A stretch of 64,000 nt of DNA from DASVFB01 sp963815965 (GTDB taxonomy: Bacteria; Actinomycetota; Thermoleophilia; Gaiellales; Gaiellaceae). The translations under genes were made by a program, and so were the position numbers. The DNA is taken from assembly GCA_963815965.1 (NCBI GenBank), contig CAWFIT010000001.1:744001-808000 (forward strand), given 5' to 3'. Of this stretch, positions 6,891 to 15,653 are shown piece by piece. The notes beneath the pieces are model-generated. The model saw nothing but the letters and a program-made list of their open reading frames with translations, was not told the DNA's origin and did no database searches. The stretch's first letter is position 1, and every line of letters starts with the position of its first letter.

Positions 6891-8768
6891 CGCGCTCGTC
6901 TTGGTCGCGCTTGTTGCCGCAGGCTGCGGCGCGAACCACGCGACGACTCAGCGCACATCGCCCGCAGACCCAGCTCGCCGTGCGACGCATGCGACCCACG
7001 TCGTCGCGCGTGGCGTCGCCCAGGTGGAGCTCGGACTTCCGCCGATCGCGCGCGGGCCGTTGCCGGGATATTTGCTGATCGCCGACCGCGACAACAACCG
7101 CGCGATCATCGTCTCCCCGTCGAAGCGGATCGTCTGGCAGGCCGACGGCTTGCGCGGTCCGGACGACACGTTCTTCACGCCCGGCTTTCGGAGCGTCATC
7201 ACGAACGAGGAGTTCAACGACACGCTGACTGAGGTGTCACTTCGGACGAAGGCGCACATCTGGCGATACGGCCACGATGCGGTGCCGGGCTCGAGTCCCG
7301 GCTACCTCAACACACCCGATGACGCGTACCGGCTGGCAAACGGTGACACGACGATCGCCGACGTAAAAAACTGCAGGATCGTCCAGCTCACGCATTCAAA
7401 GCGCGTGCGGCGCGTCCTGGGCGGCTCATGCGTCCACGATCCGTCGCACGGGTTCGCGAGTCCCAACGGCGACACGCCGCTTCCGGACGGCGGCCTGCTC
7501 GTCTCCGAGATTGGCGGGTGGATCGACCGGATCGCGGCGAACGGGCGGAACGTCTGGTCGGTTCGCTCGCCCGTGCCCTACCCATCGGACGCGCAGCTTC
7601 TACCGAATGGACGCATCCTCGTTGCGGGCTTCACGAACCCGGGAAAGATCGTCGAGGTCACCCCGGGCGGCCGGGTGACGTGGTCGTTCGGTACCGGGAG
7701 CGGTCCCGATTACCTGAACAAGCCGTCACTCGCGGTCCGCCTGCCGAACGGCCTGATCGCGTCCAACGACGACTGGAACCACCGCGTGATCATCATCGAT
7801 CCGAAGACGAAGCGGATCGTCTGGCAGTACGGTCACACCGGCGTCCCGGGGCGCGCGCCCGGATACCTGAACAAGCCGGACGGCCTCGATCTGCTGCCGT
7901 CCGCGGTCGTCGCGCATCGGGTGAGACGTGCGACGAAGACTTCGCCGGGCGCGCTGAGCGTGCGCCGGATCGGCACGCTTCCGGCCTCGGTCGCGAAGTC
8001 GGCGGCAGTGGCGTTGCCGAGCGGCCGAGTCATGGTGCTCGGCGGCACCGGATCCGACGCGATTCTGGCCGGGCCGCCGTCACGACTGCGAGTGATCGGC
8101 CATCTGCCCGCGGCCGACGCACGACGCGGCCGCGGCGTTCGACGGCGGCTCCGTGACGCTCTACGGCGGCGGCGAGACCGTGTCCGAGCCGACGGTCATG
8201 CGCATCGATCCCGCGACCGGGGCGGCAAGACGGATGCGCCCGTTGGATGAGCCCCTCTCTGATCTCGGCGCGGCAACGGTCGCCGGCAAGACGTATCTCG
8301 TGGGGGGATACACGGGCGCGAAGTACGCGACCGCGATTCTGCGCGTCGGCCGCGGCAACCGGACGACGACGGTCGCACGTCTCCCCGTCGGCCTGCGCTA
8401 TCCGGGCGTCGCGACGCTCGGCGGGAAGATCTACGTCGCGGGTGGCGTCATCTCGAGCGGCGAAAGCCGCGCGGTGTACGAGTTCGATCCGCGTTCCCGG
8501 ACACGTCCGGCGCATCGCAATTCTCCCGGCGCCCGAGGCACATGCAGCGCTTGCAGCACTCGGCGGCGACCTATTCCTGATCGGCGGGAGCTCAGTGCTC
8601 CGCATCGACCCGCTCGGCGGGAACGTCTCCCGCGTCGCCCGACTGCCGCACATGCTCGCGGACGCGAACGCGGTCTCCGTCGGCGGTCGCATCGTCTTCC
8701 TCGGCGGGGGGACGAACGGCGTCTTCGAGCTGCTCAGACGAGCCGGTGCTGCGTCGCCCAGCGGGTGA
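6880..8768 (+). CDS. Lipoprotein with PQQ-like and Kelch-like propellers (two frameshifts)
   Basis: TTG 6880 gives 'LRRSALVLVALVAAGCGAN', a lipobox with cysteine at residue 16. The first half has blades such as 'GYLLIADRDNNRAIIVSP' and 'IVWQYGHTGVPGRAPGYLNK', as in arylsulfotransferase or PQQ-like propellers. The second half has Kelch-type repeats 'GRVMVLGGTG', 'GKTYLVGGYTG' and 'GKIYVAGGVISSG'. The frame shifts near 8120 (frame 1 to 2) and near 8500 (2 to 3); joined, about 628 residues. A two-propeller fusion is likely but a missed gene boundary near 7900 is not excluded. It is probably a surface protein working with the upstream reductase. The 3' end overlaps the convergent response regulator by 35 bases. 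Confidence 0.65.
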
Positions 8769-9369
8769 GCTCGTGCCGCGACGAGAGCTGGAGCTTGCGA
8801 AGAACATTGGACACGTGGCTCTCAACCGTCTTCACTGACAGGTGGAGTCGCGTCGCGATCTCCTTGTACATGTAGCCGCGGGCGATCAGCTGCAGCACCT
8901 CCCGCTCGCGCGGCGTCAGCTCGTCGAGCTCCGCGTCTCCGCCGACGCGCTCGCCTGCTCGGAACGCGTCGAGGACGAACCCTGCAAGGCGCGGGGAGAA
9001 GACCGCGTCGCCGGCGGCGACACGCTCGATCGCCGCGGCCAGGTCGGCGCCGGAGATCGTCTTGGTGACGTAGCCACGCGCTCCCGCGCGGATGACTGCA
9101 ATCACGTCCTCTGCCGCATCGGACACCGACAGCGCGAGGAAGCGGACGCCGGGACGCTCCGCCGCGACGGCGTTGATGATCGCGTCGCCGCTCCCGTCCG
9201 GAAGGTGGACGTCGAGCAGGACGACGTCCGGGTCGAGCTCCTTGATCAGTGGCACTGCGTCGGCGACGCTCGCCGCCTCGCCGACGACCTCCACGGCGTC
9301 CCCGAGCTCCGACCGGACGCCCGCCAGAAACAGCTCGTGGTCGTCCACGAGGACGACACGGCGCTTCAC
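8734..9369 (-). CDS. NarL/LuxR-type response regulator of PspC kinase
   Basis: The 211 residues contain a receiver domain and a C-terminal LuxR helix-turn-helix. The phosphoacceptor is Asp53 in 'DVVLLDVHLPDG', with the acidic pair Asp9-Asp10 and Lys103 in 'GYVTKTIS'. The HTH is 'LTPREREVLQLIARGYMYKE' followed by 'VKTVESHVSNVLRKL'. The start overlaps the kinase stop by 4 bases, so the two are co-translated and very probably cognate. Target genes are unknown; the adjacent PspC gene is a likely one, by analogy with LiaRS-type systems. Confidence 0.92.
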   Translation of the reverse strand: MKRRVVLVDDHELFLAGVRSELGDAVEVVGEAASVADAVPLIKELDPDVVLLDVHLPDGSGDAIINAVAAERPGVRFLALSVSDAAEDVIAVIRAGARGYVTKTISGADLAAAIERVAAGDAVFSPRLAGFVLDAFRAGERVGGDAELDELTPREREVLQLIARGYMYKEIATRLHLSVKTVESHVSNVLRKLQLSSRHELTRWATQHRLV

Positions 9370-10436
9370 GGCGTCCTCCTCGGGAGCCGCAGCTCGACGT
9401 CGGTGCCTTCGCCGGGCCTGGTGAAGATCGTCGCCGTTCCGCCTGCGCGCTCGAGCCGCCCTTCGATCGAGTCGGCGAGGCCGCGCCTGTCGGCAGGCAC
9501 CGCAGCGCGATCGAAGCCGGCGCCGCGATCGTGGACGAAAACGGACACCGCGTCCTCGGTCACTTCGGCGTACACGTCGATCTCCTCGACGCCCGCGAAC
9601 TTGGCGGCGTTGGTCATCGCCTCGCGCGCGGCTAGCACGAGCGCGTCGTCTGCCGGGCAGTCGCCGGCGCTCGCAAGCTCGACGCGGACGCCGTGCACCT
9701 CCTCGACGTCGGCGGCAACCGCGGAGAGGGCAGCGACGAGCGAGGTGCTTTCGTCACCGAACGGCATCTCCCCGTAGAGCCAGCCGCGCAACTCACGCTC
9801 CTGCCGACGCGCCAGCGAGGCGACCCGGCGCGGCTCCTGCGCGTGCCGCTGGATCAAAGCGAGCGTTTGCAGCACGGAGTCGTGAACGCGCGCGGCAACC
9901 TCGGATCGTTCTTCGCTGCGGATGCGCGCACTGCGTTCCGCGTCGCGGTCCAGCGCGAGCCGCCACAGCCACGGACCCCCGATCAGCAGGAGCGCTCCCG
10001 CAACTGCACCGGGCGCGAGCACCGTCGTCGTCGCGCCGCCGCCCTCGAGCAGCAACACCGCGCCGACTCCGGCGAGCAGGAGACCGCCGTACGAAAGCGG
10101 CTCGCCCGGTCGGAAGCTGCCGCCCTGCCGCCACGCGAGCGCGAAGCCGGCTGCGACGAGCGCGATGCCGCCCACGGCGCGATCCGAGAGGCCGACGGCG
10201 TGGAGGAGGAGCGAGCCGGCGATGAGTACGAGCACAGCTGCCCACCACGCGCGGCCCGACGAGCCGTACGCCCACAGCGCGAGGTACAGCGCGATGCCGG
10301 CACCGCCTGCGAGCGCGAGCAGCGCGAAGACGAGCCGTACGAGCGTCACGTCGACGCCGAGGGCCTGCGCAATCCCTGCGCAGACCCCGGCGATCACCCG
10401 CTCGTCGTCACTCGTCGCGAAGGAGCGCAGCGACAT
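9366..10436 (-). CDS. Histidine kinase with N-terminal PspC domain
   Basis: The 356-residue kinase begins with a PspC domain ('DDERVIAGVCAGIAQALGVD', then a hydrophobic span), followed by three to four more membrane spans up to about residue 165. The dimerisation and phosphoacceptor region is 'VAARVHDSVLQTLALIQRHA', with His of the HisKA_3 type. The ATPase has an N box 'REAMTNAAKFA' and G box 'DRGAGFDRAA'. PspC fused directly to a kinase points to sensing of membrane or envelope stress. The gene lies between the PspC-toastrack gene and the regulator. Confidence 0.9.
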   Translation of the reverse strand: MSLRSFATSDDERVIAGVCAGIAQALGVDVTLVRLVFALLALAGGAGIALYLALWAYGSSGRAWWAAVLVLIAGSLLLHAVGLSDRAVGGIALVAAGFALAWRQGGSFRPGEPLSYGGLLLAGVGAVLLLEGGGATTTVLAPGAVAGALLLIGGPWLWRLALDRDAERSARIRSEERSEVAARVHDSVLQTLALIQRHAQEPRRVASLARRQERELRGWLYGEMPFGDESTSLVAALSAVAADVEEVHGVRVELASAGDCPADDALVLAAREAMTNAAKFAGVEEIDVYAEVTEDAVSVFVHDRGAGFDRAAVPADRRGLADSIEGRLERAGGTATIFTRPGEGTDVELRLPRRTP

Positions 10437-10442
10437 CTCCGG

Positions 10443-11348
10443 TCATCGTACGCCGCGCGTGACGCGCAGCTCTCCAGCGCCGACGTGAGCGTCGATGACG
10501 AGGACGCGCAGGCCTTTCTCGTTCACGCTGTCGTCGACGTTGTGCCCATCCGCGCTTCTGCCGAGCAGGTGGACTCCACCGAACTGTGCGTCGCCGTGCA
10601 CCTTCAGCGCGACATCGGGTGGGACGACGAACTCGAGCCTGCCGACGTCGACCCGTCCGTTGACGTGCGTTTCGCCGACAGGCAGCTTCACGTCGCTGAG
10701 GTCGACGCGCAGGTCGCCGATGCCGAGCCGGTAGTTGTCCCGGAGCTCCTGCGGGCCTGTGACCGTGTATTGCCTATCGCCGATGCCGCGCCCGACATGG
10801 ACGTGGACGACGGAGGCAAAGATCGCCGCAGCGATGAGCACGAGCGCGATGAACGAGCCGATGACGATCCCAACCCAAGCAAGCACACGGCGGATGCGAT
10901 GCGAATCCTGCGCTGCAAGGGCGGGCGCGTCGGTCGTCTCGCTCGATTTCCCGTGCTGCGTGATCCAGAGGATCGCGCCGCCGGCGACCAGGAGCACGAA
11001 CCACGCGTCGCCCTGCGGCCACAGTGTGGCGTGCGAGAGCAGGACGGCGGCCGCGACGACGACGAGGCCGAGCCCGATCAGCGGCCAGGGCCGATCGCGC
11101 CGGCTCTTGAGCGCCGCCGACGCGATCGAGTCCTCCTGGCCTTCGTCGGGCATGACGATCGCCGCGACGAGGTAGATCAGCAGTCCGGCGCCGCCGAGCA
11201 GCGTGAGCACGACGAAGCCGACGCGATAGAACGCGGGGTGGATCTCGAAGTAGTTCGCCAGGCCCCCGCTGACGCCGGCGAGCATGCGATCCGAGCGGCT
11301 GCGCTCCAGCCTCTTGGTCGTGGGTTCTTCGATTGTGTGTGTGTTCAT
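10443..11348 (-). CDS. PspC-domain membrane protein with LiaF/toastrack-like C-terminus
   Basis: ATG 11348 was chosen over a start ten codons upstream because it gives a normal N-terminus before the PspC domain ('RSRSDRMLAGVSGGLANYFE'). After PspC come a span ('GLLIYLVAAIVMP'), two more spans and one further span near residue 165. The C-terminal 115 residues ('LGIGDLRVDLSDVKLPVG', 'GRLEFVVPPDVALKVHGDAQ') form the repetitive beta structure of LiaF/DUF4097 'toastrack' domains. Such proteins act with PspC kinases in cell-envelope stress. It is the first gene of the three-gene operon, 6 bases before the kinase. Confidence 0.85.
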   Translation of the reverse strand: MNTHTIEEPTTKRLERSRSDRMLAGVSGGLANYFEIHPAFYRVGFVVLTLLGGAGLLIYLVAAIVMPDEGQEDSIASAALKSRRDRPWPLIGLGLVVVAAAVLLSHATLWPQGDAWFVLLVAGGAILWITQHGKSSETTDAPALAAQDSHRIRRVLAWVGIVIGSFIALVLIAAAIFASVVHVHVGRGIGDRQYTVTGPQELRDNYRLGIGDLRVDLSDVKLPVGETHVNGRVDVGRLEFVVPPDVALKVHGDAQFGGVHLLGRSADGHNVDDSVNEKGLRVLVIDAHVGAGELRVTRGVR

Positions 11349-11406
11349 GAGCCCAGGATCGCTCGCGCGCACCCGCACGGCTATCCGGAATGACCCTGAG
11401 CCGACC

Positions 11407-12582
11407 CTAGGTTGTTGCTTGGGGGATCCGCGCCTCGAGCGCGTTTCCCAGCGCCTCGCGCACCGGCTCGAGCTCGATCCGGTCGAGCACGTCCTGGAAG
11501 AAACCGCGGACGATCAGCCGCTCCGCCTCGGCGCGGGAGAGGCCACGCGCCATGAGGTAGAAGAGTTGCTCGCGGTCGACCTGCCCGAGCGTCGCGCCGT
11601 GGGTGCAGCGCACGTCGTTGGCGAGGATCTCGAGCCCGGGGATCGAGTCGGCGTGCGCCGACTTCGACAGCAACAGGTTGCGGTTCTCCTGGTAAGCGTT
11701 CGTCTTCTGCGCGTCCTTCTCGACGCGGATCATCCCGCGCCAAACCGTCGAGGCTTCGTCGCGCAGCGCGCCCTTGAAGGCGAAGTCGCTCGTCGTGTTC
11801 GGTGCGATGTGCTCCTGGAACGTGTCGTAGTCGAGATGCTGCGTCGCGTCGGCGAAGTAGGCGCCTGTGACGCGCGATGTCGCGCCCGGGCCGGCGAGGT
11901 CGTTCTGGATCCGAATCTTTCCCCGCTTCGAGCCGAAGCCGCCGGCGACCCAGTCGAGCTCCGCGTCGCGCGCGACGCGCGCGTGGTGCGACGCGAAGTG
12001 CCACGTCTCCTGCGAGAGGTTCTGCAGAGAGACGTACTCGAGCTTCGCGCCGTCCTCGACGAACAACTCGACGACGGCGTTCGAGTAGCCGGCGACCGAC
12101 GGACTCGCGGACGCGTACTCCTCGATCAGCGTGAAGCGCGAGCCTGCCTCCGCGACGACGAGCAGGCGCCAGAAGAGCGACCCGCCATCGGTCGCGTTCG
12201 CGATACGCACGTAGAGCGGCTCGTCGAGCACGACGTCGCGCGGGACGACGACCAGCAGTCCGTTCTGCCAAAGCGCAGCGTTGTGCGCCGCGAACTTCTC
12301 GTCCCAGCCGACGAGCTCGTGCAGCCGCGGGTGATCGACGAGCGGCTCGAATGTGATCCCGTCGGGCGCGCGCTGGATGTCGAGCGATGACTCCGTGACG
12401 TGCGCGAGGCCGGACACCGCGATGTCCAGCATCGTCTCGGCGGGCCCTGTCCCCAGTCCAGGACTCGGGGCATGGCCGAAAGCGTCAGGGTCGAAGCCTT
12501 TGAGGTCGGTGAAGCGCCACGCTTCGTCCGTCGTCGTCGGGAGCGGCAGCGCGTTGTAGCGCTCGAGCAGCTCAGTCCGCAT
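11407..12582 (-). CDS. sufD: SufD, FeS assembly scaffold subunit
   Basis: The 391-residue protein is of the SufB/SufD family: 'TTTDEAWRFTDLKGFDPD' near the N-terminus and 'HADSIPGLEILANDVRCTHG' then 'LFYLMARGLSRAEAERLIV' near the C-terminus. The beta-helix core lies between. The C-terminal 'DVRCTHGATLG' keeps the Cys and His seen at the SufB-SufD interface. It would form the SufBC2D scaffold with the SufB and SufC proteins encoded upstream in the same operon. Its start overlaps the VOC gene by 11 bases. Confidence 0.93.
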   Translation of the reverse strand: MRTELLERYNALPLPTTTDEAWRFTDLKGFDPDAFGHAPSPGLGTGPAETMLDIAVSGLAHVTESSLDIQRAPDGITFEPLVDHPRLHELVGWDEKFAAHNAALWQNGLLVVVPRDVVLDEPLYVRIANATDGGSLFWRLLVVAEAGSRFTLIEEYASASPSVAGYSNAVVELFVEDGAKLEYVSLQNLSQETWHFASHHARVARDAELDWVAGGFGSKRGKIRIQNDLAGPGATSRVTGAYFADATQHLDYDTFQEHIAPNTTSDFAFKGALRDEASTVWRGMIRVEKDAQKTNAYQENRNLLLSKSAHADSIPGLEILANDVRCTHGATLGQVDREQLFYLMARGLSRAEAERLIVRGFFQDVLDRIELEPVREALGNALEARIPQATT

Positions 12583-12931
12583 AGCGGCGGTGAAGCATTA
12601 GCTGGTTGCCCTCGCTGTCCTTGAGGAAAGCCATATGGCAGACGCCCGAGTCGCGGATGTCGCCCTGGAACTGGACGCCCTTCGCCTCGAGCTCGGCGCG
12701 CGCCTCGGCGACGTCGGCGACCCGGAGAGCGACGTGCGAGACGTGCGGGACGAAGTGCGCGCCGATCGCCGTCGGGTCGACGAGGTAGAGCGAGACGTTG
12801 CCGGTCTCGATCTCCGGCCACCCCGCGTCCCAGTCCGGGCTGCGCATCCCGAGCGTGTCGCGGTAGAACGCCTTCGCGCGCTCCATGTCCTGGACCGGCA
12901 CTGAATAGAAGTCGGTTCTCTCGATCTGCAT
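12572..12931 (-). CDS. VOC (glyoxalase/bleomycin-resistance fold) protein
   Basis: The 119 residues show a single VOC module pair: 'TDFYSVPVQDMERAKAFYRD' opens the first beta-alpha-beta-beta-beta unit and 'VSHVALRVADVAEARAELE' the second. 'HMAFLKDSEGNQLMLHRRY' is the typical closing strand with 'D.EGN'. Candidate metal residues are His in 'SHVAL' and near the C-terminus. No specific substrate can be named. Its position inside a suf operon between sufB and sufD is unusual and suggests co-regulation rather than a known role in cluster assembly. Confidence 0.85.
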   Translation of the reverse strand: MQIERTDFYSVPVQDMERAKAFYRDTLGMRSPDWDAGWPEIETGNVSLYLVDPTAIGAHFVPHVSHVALRVADVAEARAELEAKGVQFQGDIRDSGVCHMAFLKDSEGNQLMLHRRYAD

Positions 12932-12943
12932 GAGCGGGCGCCG

Positions 12944-13141
12944 CTACCTGTTGCCGCGACGACCGGAGCGGATCTGCTTGCCGCTGACGCTTCCGGGCGC
13001 GAACCCGCCTGCGGGCGTCTCGCCGCGGGCGTGCGCCGAGTCGCGCTCGAGGCGCTCGGCTGTGAGCTGGTCGAGTCGTGCCTTCATTCGCTCGGCCTGC
13101 GCGGCCGCCTCCGGAGAGACCTTCTTCTTCTGCTTAGCCAA
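12944..13141 (-). CDS. Small basic 65-residue protein in the suf operon
   Basis: The ORF starts with TTG at 13141 and overlaps the sufB stop by 8 bases. It begins 'KQKKKVSPEAAAQAERMKAR' after the start residue, continues with a charged helical stretch ('LDQLTAERLERD') and ends in a Gly/Arg-rich tail. There is no membrane span or cysteine. I do not recognise the family. The tight overlap with sufB and the 12-base gap to the VOC gene support it as real. Its charge suggests nucleic-acid or ribosome contact, but that is a guess. Confidence 0.55.
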   Translation of the reverse strand: MAKQKKKVSPEAAAQAERMKARLDQLTAERLERDSAHARGETPAGGFAPGSVSGKQIRSGRRGNR

Positions 13142-14555
13142 CGGATCCCTCCATCTGGAGCTGGATCAGCCGGTTCATCTCGACGGCGTACTCGAGCGGC
13201 AGCTCCTTCGTGATCGGCTCGACGAAGCCGCTGACAATCAGCGCACTCGCCTCCGCCTCCGAAAGCCCGCGCGACATGAGATAGAAGAGCTGCTCCTCGC
13301 CGATCTTCGAGACGGTCGCCTCGTGCCCGAGGTCGACGTCGTTCTCGTCCACGCGGATGTACGGGTACGTGTCGGAGCGCGACTCCTCGTCGAGGATCAG
13401 CGCGTCGCAGACGACCTTCGACTTCGAGCCGACCGCGCCCTTCGCCACCTCCAGCAGCCCGCGGTAGCCGGCACGGCCGCCGTTCTTCGAGATCGACTTC
13501 GACGTGATCACCGACGACGTGTGCGGCGCGACGTGCACCGCCTTGCCGCCCGCGTCCTGGTGCTGGCCGTTGCCGGCGAACGCGATCGACAGCACCTCGC
13601 CGTGCGCGCGCTCGCCCATCAGCCAGATCGCCGGGTACTTCATCGTCAGCTTCGAGCCGAGGTTCCCGTCGACCCACTCCATCGTCGCACCCTCGTACGC
13701 GACGGCGCGCTTCGTGACGAGGTTGTAGACGTTGTTCGACCAGTTCTGGATCGTCGTGTAGCGGCACCGCGCGTCCTTCTTGACGACGATCTCCACGACC
13801 GCGCTGTGCAGCGAGTCGGTGGAGTAGATCGGCGCGGTGCACCCTTCGACGTAGTGCACGTACGCGCCCTCGTCGACGAGGATCAGCGTGCGCTCGAACT
13901 GCCCCATGTTCTCCGCGTTGATCCGGAAGTAGGCCTGCAGCGGCATCTCGATCTTCACGCCCGGCGGCACGTAGATGAAGGAGCCGCCCGACCAGACGGC
14001 GCTGTTCAGCGCCGCGAACTTGTTGTCGTTCTGCGGGATGATCGTCCCGAAGTACTGCTTGACGAGCTCTTCGTGCTCGCGCAGGCCCGAGTCCATGTCG
14101 AGGAAGATCACGCCCTGCTTCGTGAGCTCCTCTTGGAGCTTGTGGTACACGACCTCCGACTCGTACTGCGCGCCGACGCCCGCGAGGTACTTCTTCTCCG
14201 CCTCAGGGATGCCGAGCTTGTCCCACGTGTCCTTGATCTCGGCTGGCAAGTCCTCCCAGGAATTCGCCTGCTTCTCGGTCGGCTTGATGTAGTAGAAGAT
14301 GTTCTCGAAGTCGATTTGCGTCAGGTCGCCGCCCCACTTCGGCAGCGGGCGCGCGAGGAAATAGTCGAGTGACTTGTGGCGGAACTTCCGCATCCAGTCC
14401 GGCTCGTTCTTGTGCGCGGAGATCGCCTCGACGATCTCGTGGTTGATGCCGCGGCCCGACTTGAAGAAGTAGTCCTTCGCCTCGTCGGGGTTGGAGAAGC
14501 CGTACGCGTACTCCTCGCGGATTCCTTTGACGACGTCGGTTTCGGTTTGTGTCAT
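13134..14555 (-). CDS. sufB: SufB, FeS assembly scaffold subunit
   Basis: The 473 residues match SufB along their whole length: 'EEYAYGFSNPDEAKDYFF' near the start, 'GQFERTLILVDEGAYVHYVE' and 'GCTAPIYSTDSLHSAVVEI' in the core, 'SKSISKNGGRAGYRGLLEV', and 'DLGHEATVSKIGEEQLFYLM' near the end. SufB is the scaffold on which clusters are built in SufBC2D. The start overlaps the sufC stop by one base. No frameshift is present, unlike many genes in this window. Confidence 0.95.
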   Translation of the reverse strand: MTQTETDVVKGIREEYAYGFSNPDEAKDYFFKSGRGINHEIVEAISAHKNEPDWMRKFRHKSLDYFLARPLPKWGGDLTQIDFENIFYYIKPTEKQANSWEDLPAEIKDTWDKLGIPEAEKKYLAGVGAQYESEVVYHKLQEELTKQGVIFLDMDSGLREHEELVKQYFGTIIPQNDNKFAALNSAVWSGGSFIYVPPGVKIEMPLQAYFRINAENMGQFERTLILVDEGAYVHYVEGCTAPIYSTDSLHSAVVEIVVKKDARCRYTTIQNWSNNVYNLVTKRAVAYEGATMEWVDGNLGSKLTMKYPAIWLMGERAHGEVLSIAFAGNGQHQDAGGKAVHVAPHTSSVITSKSISKNGGRAGYRGLLEVAKGAVGSKSKVVCDALILDEESRSDTYPYIRVDENDVDLGHEATVSKIGEEQLFYLMSRGLSEAEASALIVSGFVEPITKELPLEYAVEMNRLIQLQMEGSVG

Positions 14556-15319
14556 CAGGCTGCAGCCTTCCCGTAGCGCTCGTAGCCCTCGGCTTCGAGC
14601 GTGTGTGCGAGCTCCGGGCCTCCTTCTTCCACGATACGCCCATCAATGAACACGTGGACGAAATCGGGCGTCACATAGTTGAGGATCCGCTGGTAGTGCG
14701 TGATCACGAGGGCCCCCATCTCCGGGCCTACGAGCTCCTTGACGCCCCCGGCGACGATGCGCAGCGCATCGATGTCGAGCCCCGAGTCGGTCTCGTCGAG
14801 GACGGCGATCTTCGGATTGAGCATTGCCATCTGCAGGATCTCGACGCGCTTCTTCTCCCCGCCGGAGAACCCGTCGTTGAGGTAGCGCGAGGCGAGCTCG
14901 CGCGAGACCTTCAGCCGGTCCATCGCGGCGAACAAATCCTTGCGGAACTGCGGGATCGGCACCGGATCGTCCTCGCCCGCGCGCGCCTTGCGAATCGCGT
15001 TGATGGCGCTGCGGAGGAAGCTCGTCACCGTAACGCCGGGGACGGCGTGCGGGTACTGGAAGGCGAGGAACAGGCCCCTCTGAGCGCGCTCGTCGGCGCC
15101 GAGCGGCACGAGGTCCTCGCCGCCGAAGAGGATCTCGCCCTCGGTGATCTCGTACGCGGGATGTCCCATCAGGGCGTACGCCAGCGTCGACTTGCCCGAG
15201 CCGTTCGGTCCCATGATCGCGTGGATCTCGTTCTGGTCCACGGCGAGGTCGACGCCCTTGACGATCTCCGTTCCGTCCTCGAGCGCGACGTGCAAATTGT
15301 TGATCTCGAGCAATGCCAT
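14555..15319 (-). CDS. sufC: SufC, FeS assembly ATPase
   Basis: The 254-residue ABC-type ATPase has Walker A 'GPNGSGKSTLAYALMGHP', the SufC-type signature 'GFSGGEKKRVEILQMAM', and Walker B 'IAVLDETDSGLDIDAL' with the H-loop in 'ALVITHYQRIL'. SufC drives conformational change of the SufB-SufD scaffold. It is the first gene of sufC-sufB-x-VOC-sufD. ATG at 15319 follows 'GATTCGCTCTCACA', with no strong Shine-Dalgarno visible. Confidence 0.95.
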   Translation of the reverse strand: MALLEINNLHVALEDGTEIVKGVDLAVDQNEIHAIMGPNGSGKSTLAYALMGHPAYEITEGEILFGGEDLVPLGADERAQRGLFLAFQYPHAVPGVTVTSFLRSAINAIRKARAGEDDPVPIPQFRKDLFAAMDRLKVSRELASRYLNDGFSGGEKKRVEILQMAMLNPKIAVLDETDSGLDIDALRIVAGGVKELVGPEMGALVITHYQRILNYVTPDFVHVFIDGRIVEEGGPELAHTLEAEGYERYGKAAA

Positions 15320-15359
15320 TGTGAGAGCGAATCCCCCCTAACGAAGCCATTTTCGGGCC

Positions 15360-15372
15360 GGGTTCGTAACCC
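15360..15372 (-). promoter_or_regulatory. SUF-shared palindromic motif upstream of sufC
   Basis: The perfect palindrome GGGTT-CGT-AACCC lies 41 bases before the sufC start. Its minus-strand form GGGTTACGAACCC matches 11 of 13 bases of the motif upstream of sufS. It lies immediately downstream of a TAGACT box, where a repressor would block transcription. The identity of the binding protein is unknown. Confidence 0.5.
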
Positions 15373-15378
15373 AGTCTA
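15373..15378 (-). promoter_or_regulatory. Candidate -10 box for sufC operon
   Basis: TAGACT on the minus strand fits the TANNNT -10 consensus and abuts the SUF palindrome. The same hexamer occurs upstream of the STAS gene (28315) and the tRNA (46773). No convincing -35 box is visible. Confidence 0.35.
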
Positions 15379-15443
15379 GCGAGTGCGTGCCGACTCCCGT
15401 TCCGCGGACAGCCGCTCCTTCCCGAACCCGCTACGCTTGACTC

Positions 15444-15650
15444 ATGCCGGAGATCGGAATCTCGGGTCTCGTCATCCTGTTGATCGTGGCGCTGCTCGTC
15501 TTCGGGCCGAAGCGGCTCCCCGAGATGGGACGCTCGCTCGGTCGCGGAATGCGCGAGTTCAAGGACTCGGTCAGCGGCAATGACGACAAGGCAGAGCTGC
15601 CGCCGAACGCCGGCGACGAGACTCCGCCGCCCACACCGCCCACCTCGTAG
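15444..15650 (+). CDS. tatA: TatA, Sec-independent translocase pore subunit
   Basis: The 68-residue protein has the TatA layout: one N-terminal span 'ISGLVILLIVALLVF', the 'FGPKRLPEMGRSLG' hinge and amphipathic helix, then an acidic, Pro-rich tail. TatA oligomers form the passage for folded proteins. The TatC gene starts 3 bases later. No TatB is visible, as in many actinobacteria-like minimal systems or those with a distant tatB. Confidence 0.92.
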   Translation: MPEIGISGLVILLIVALLVFGPKRLPEMGRSLGRGMREFKDSVSGNDDKAELPPNAGDETPPPTPPTS

Positions 15651-15653
15651 CCG

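Noticed and set aside
13134..13842. Minus-strand frame 13084-13842 overlapping sufB as an extra gene
   Set aside because: It is sufB in a wrong frame; Arg- and Gly-rich with no start signal.
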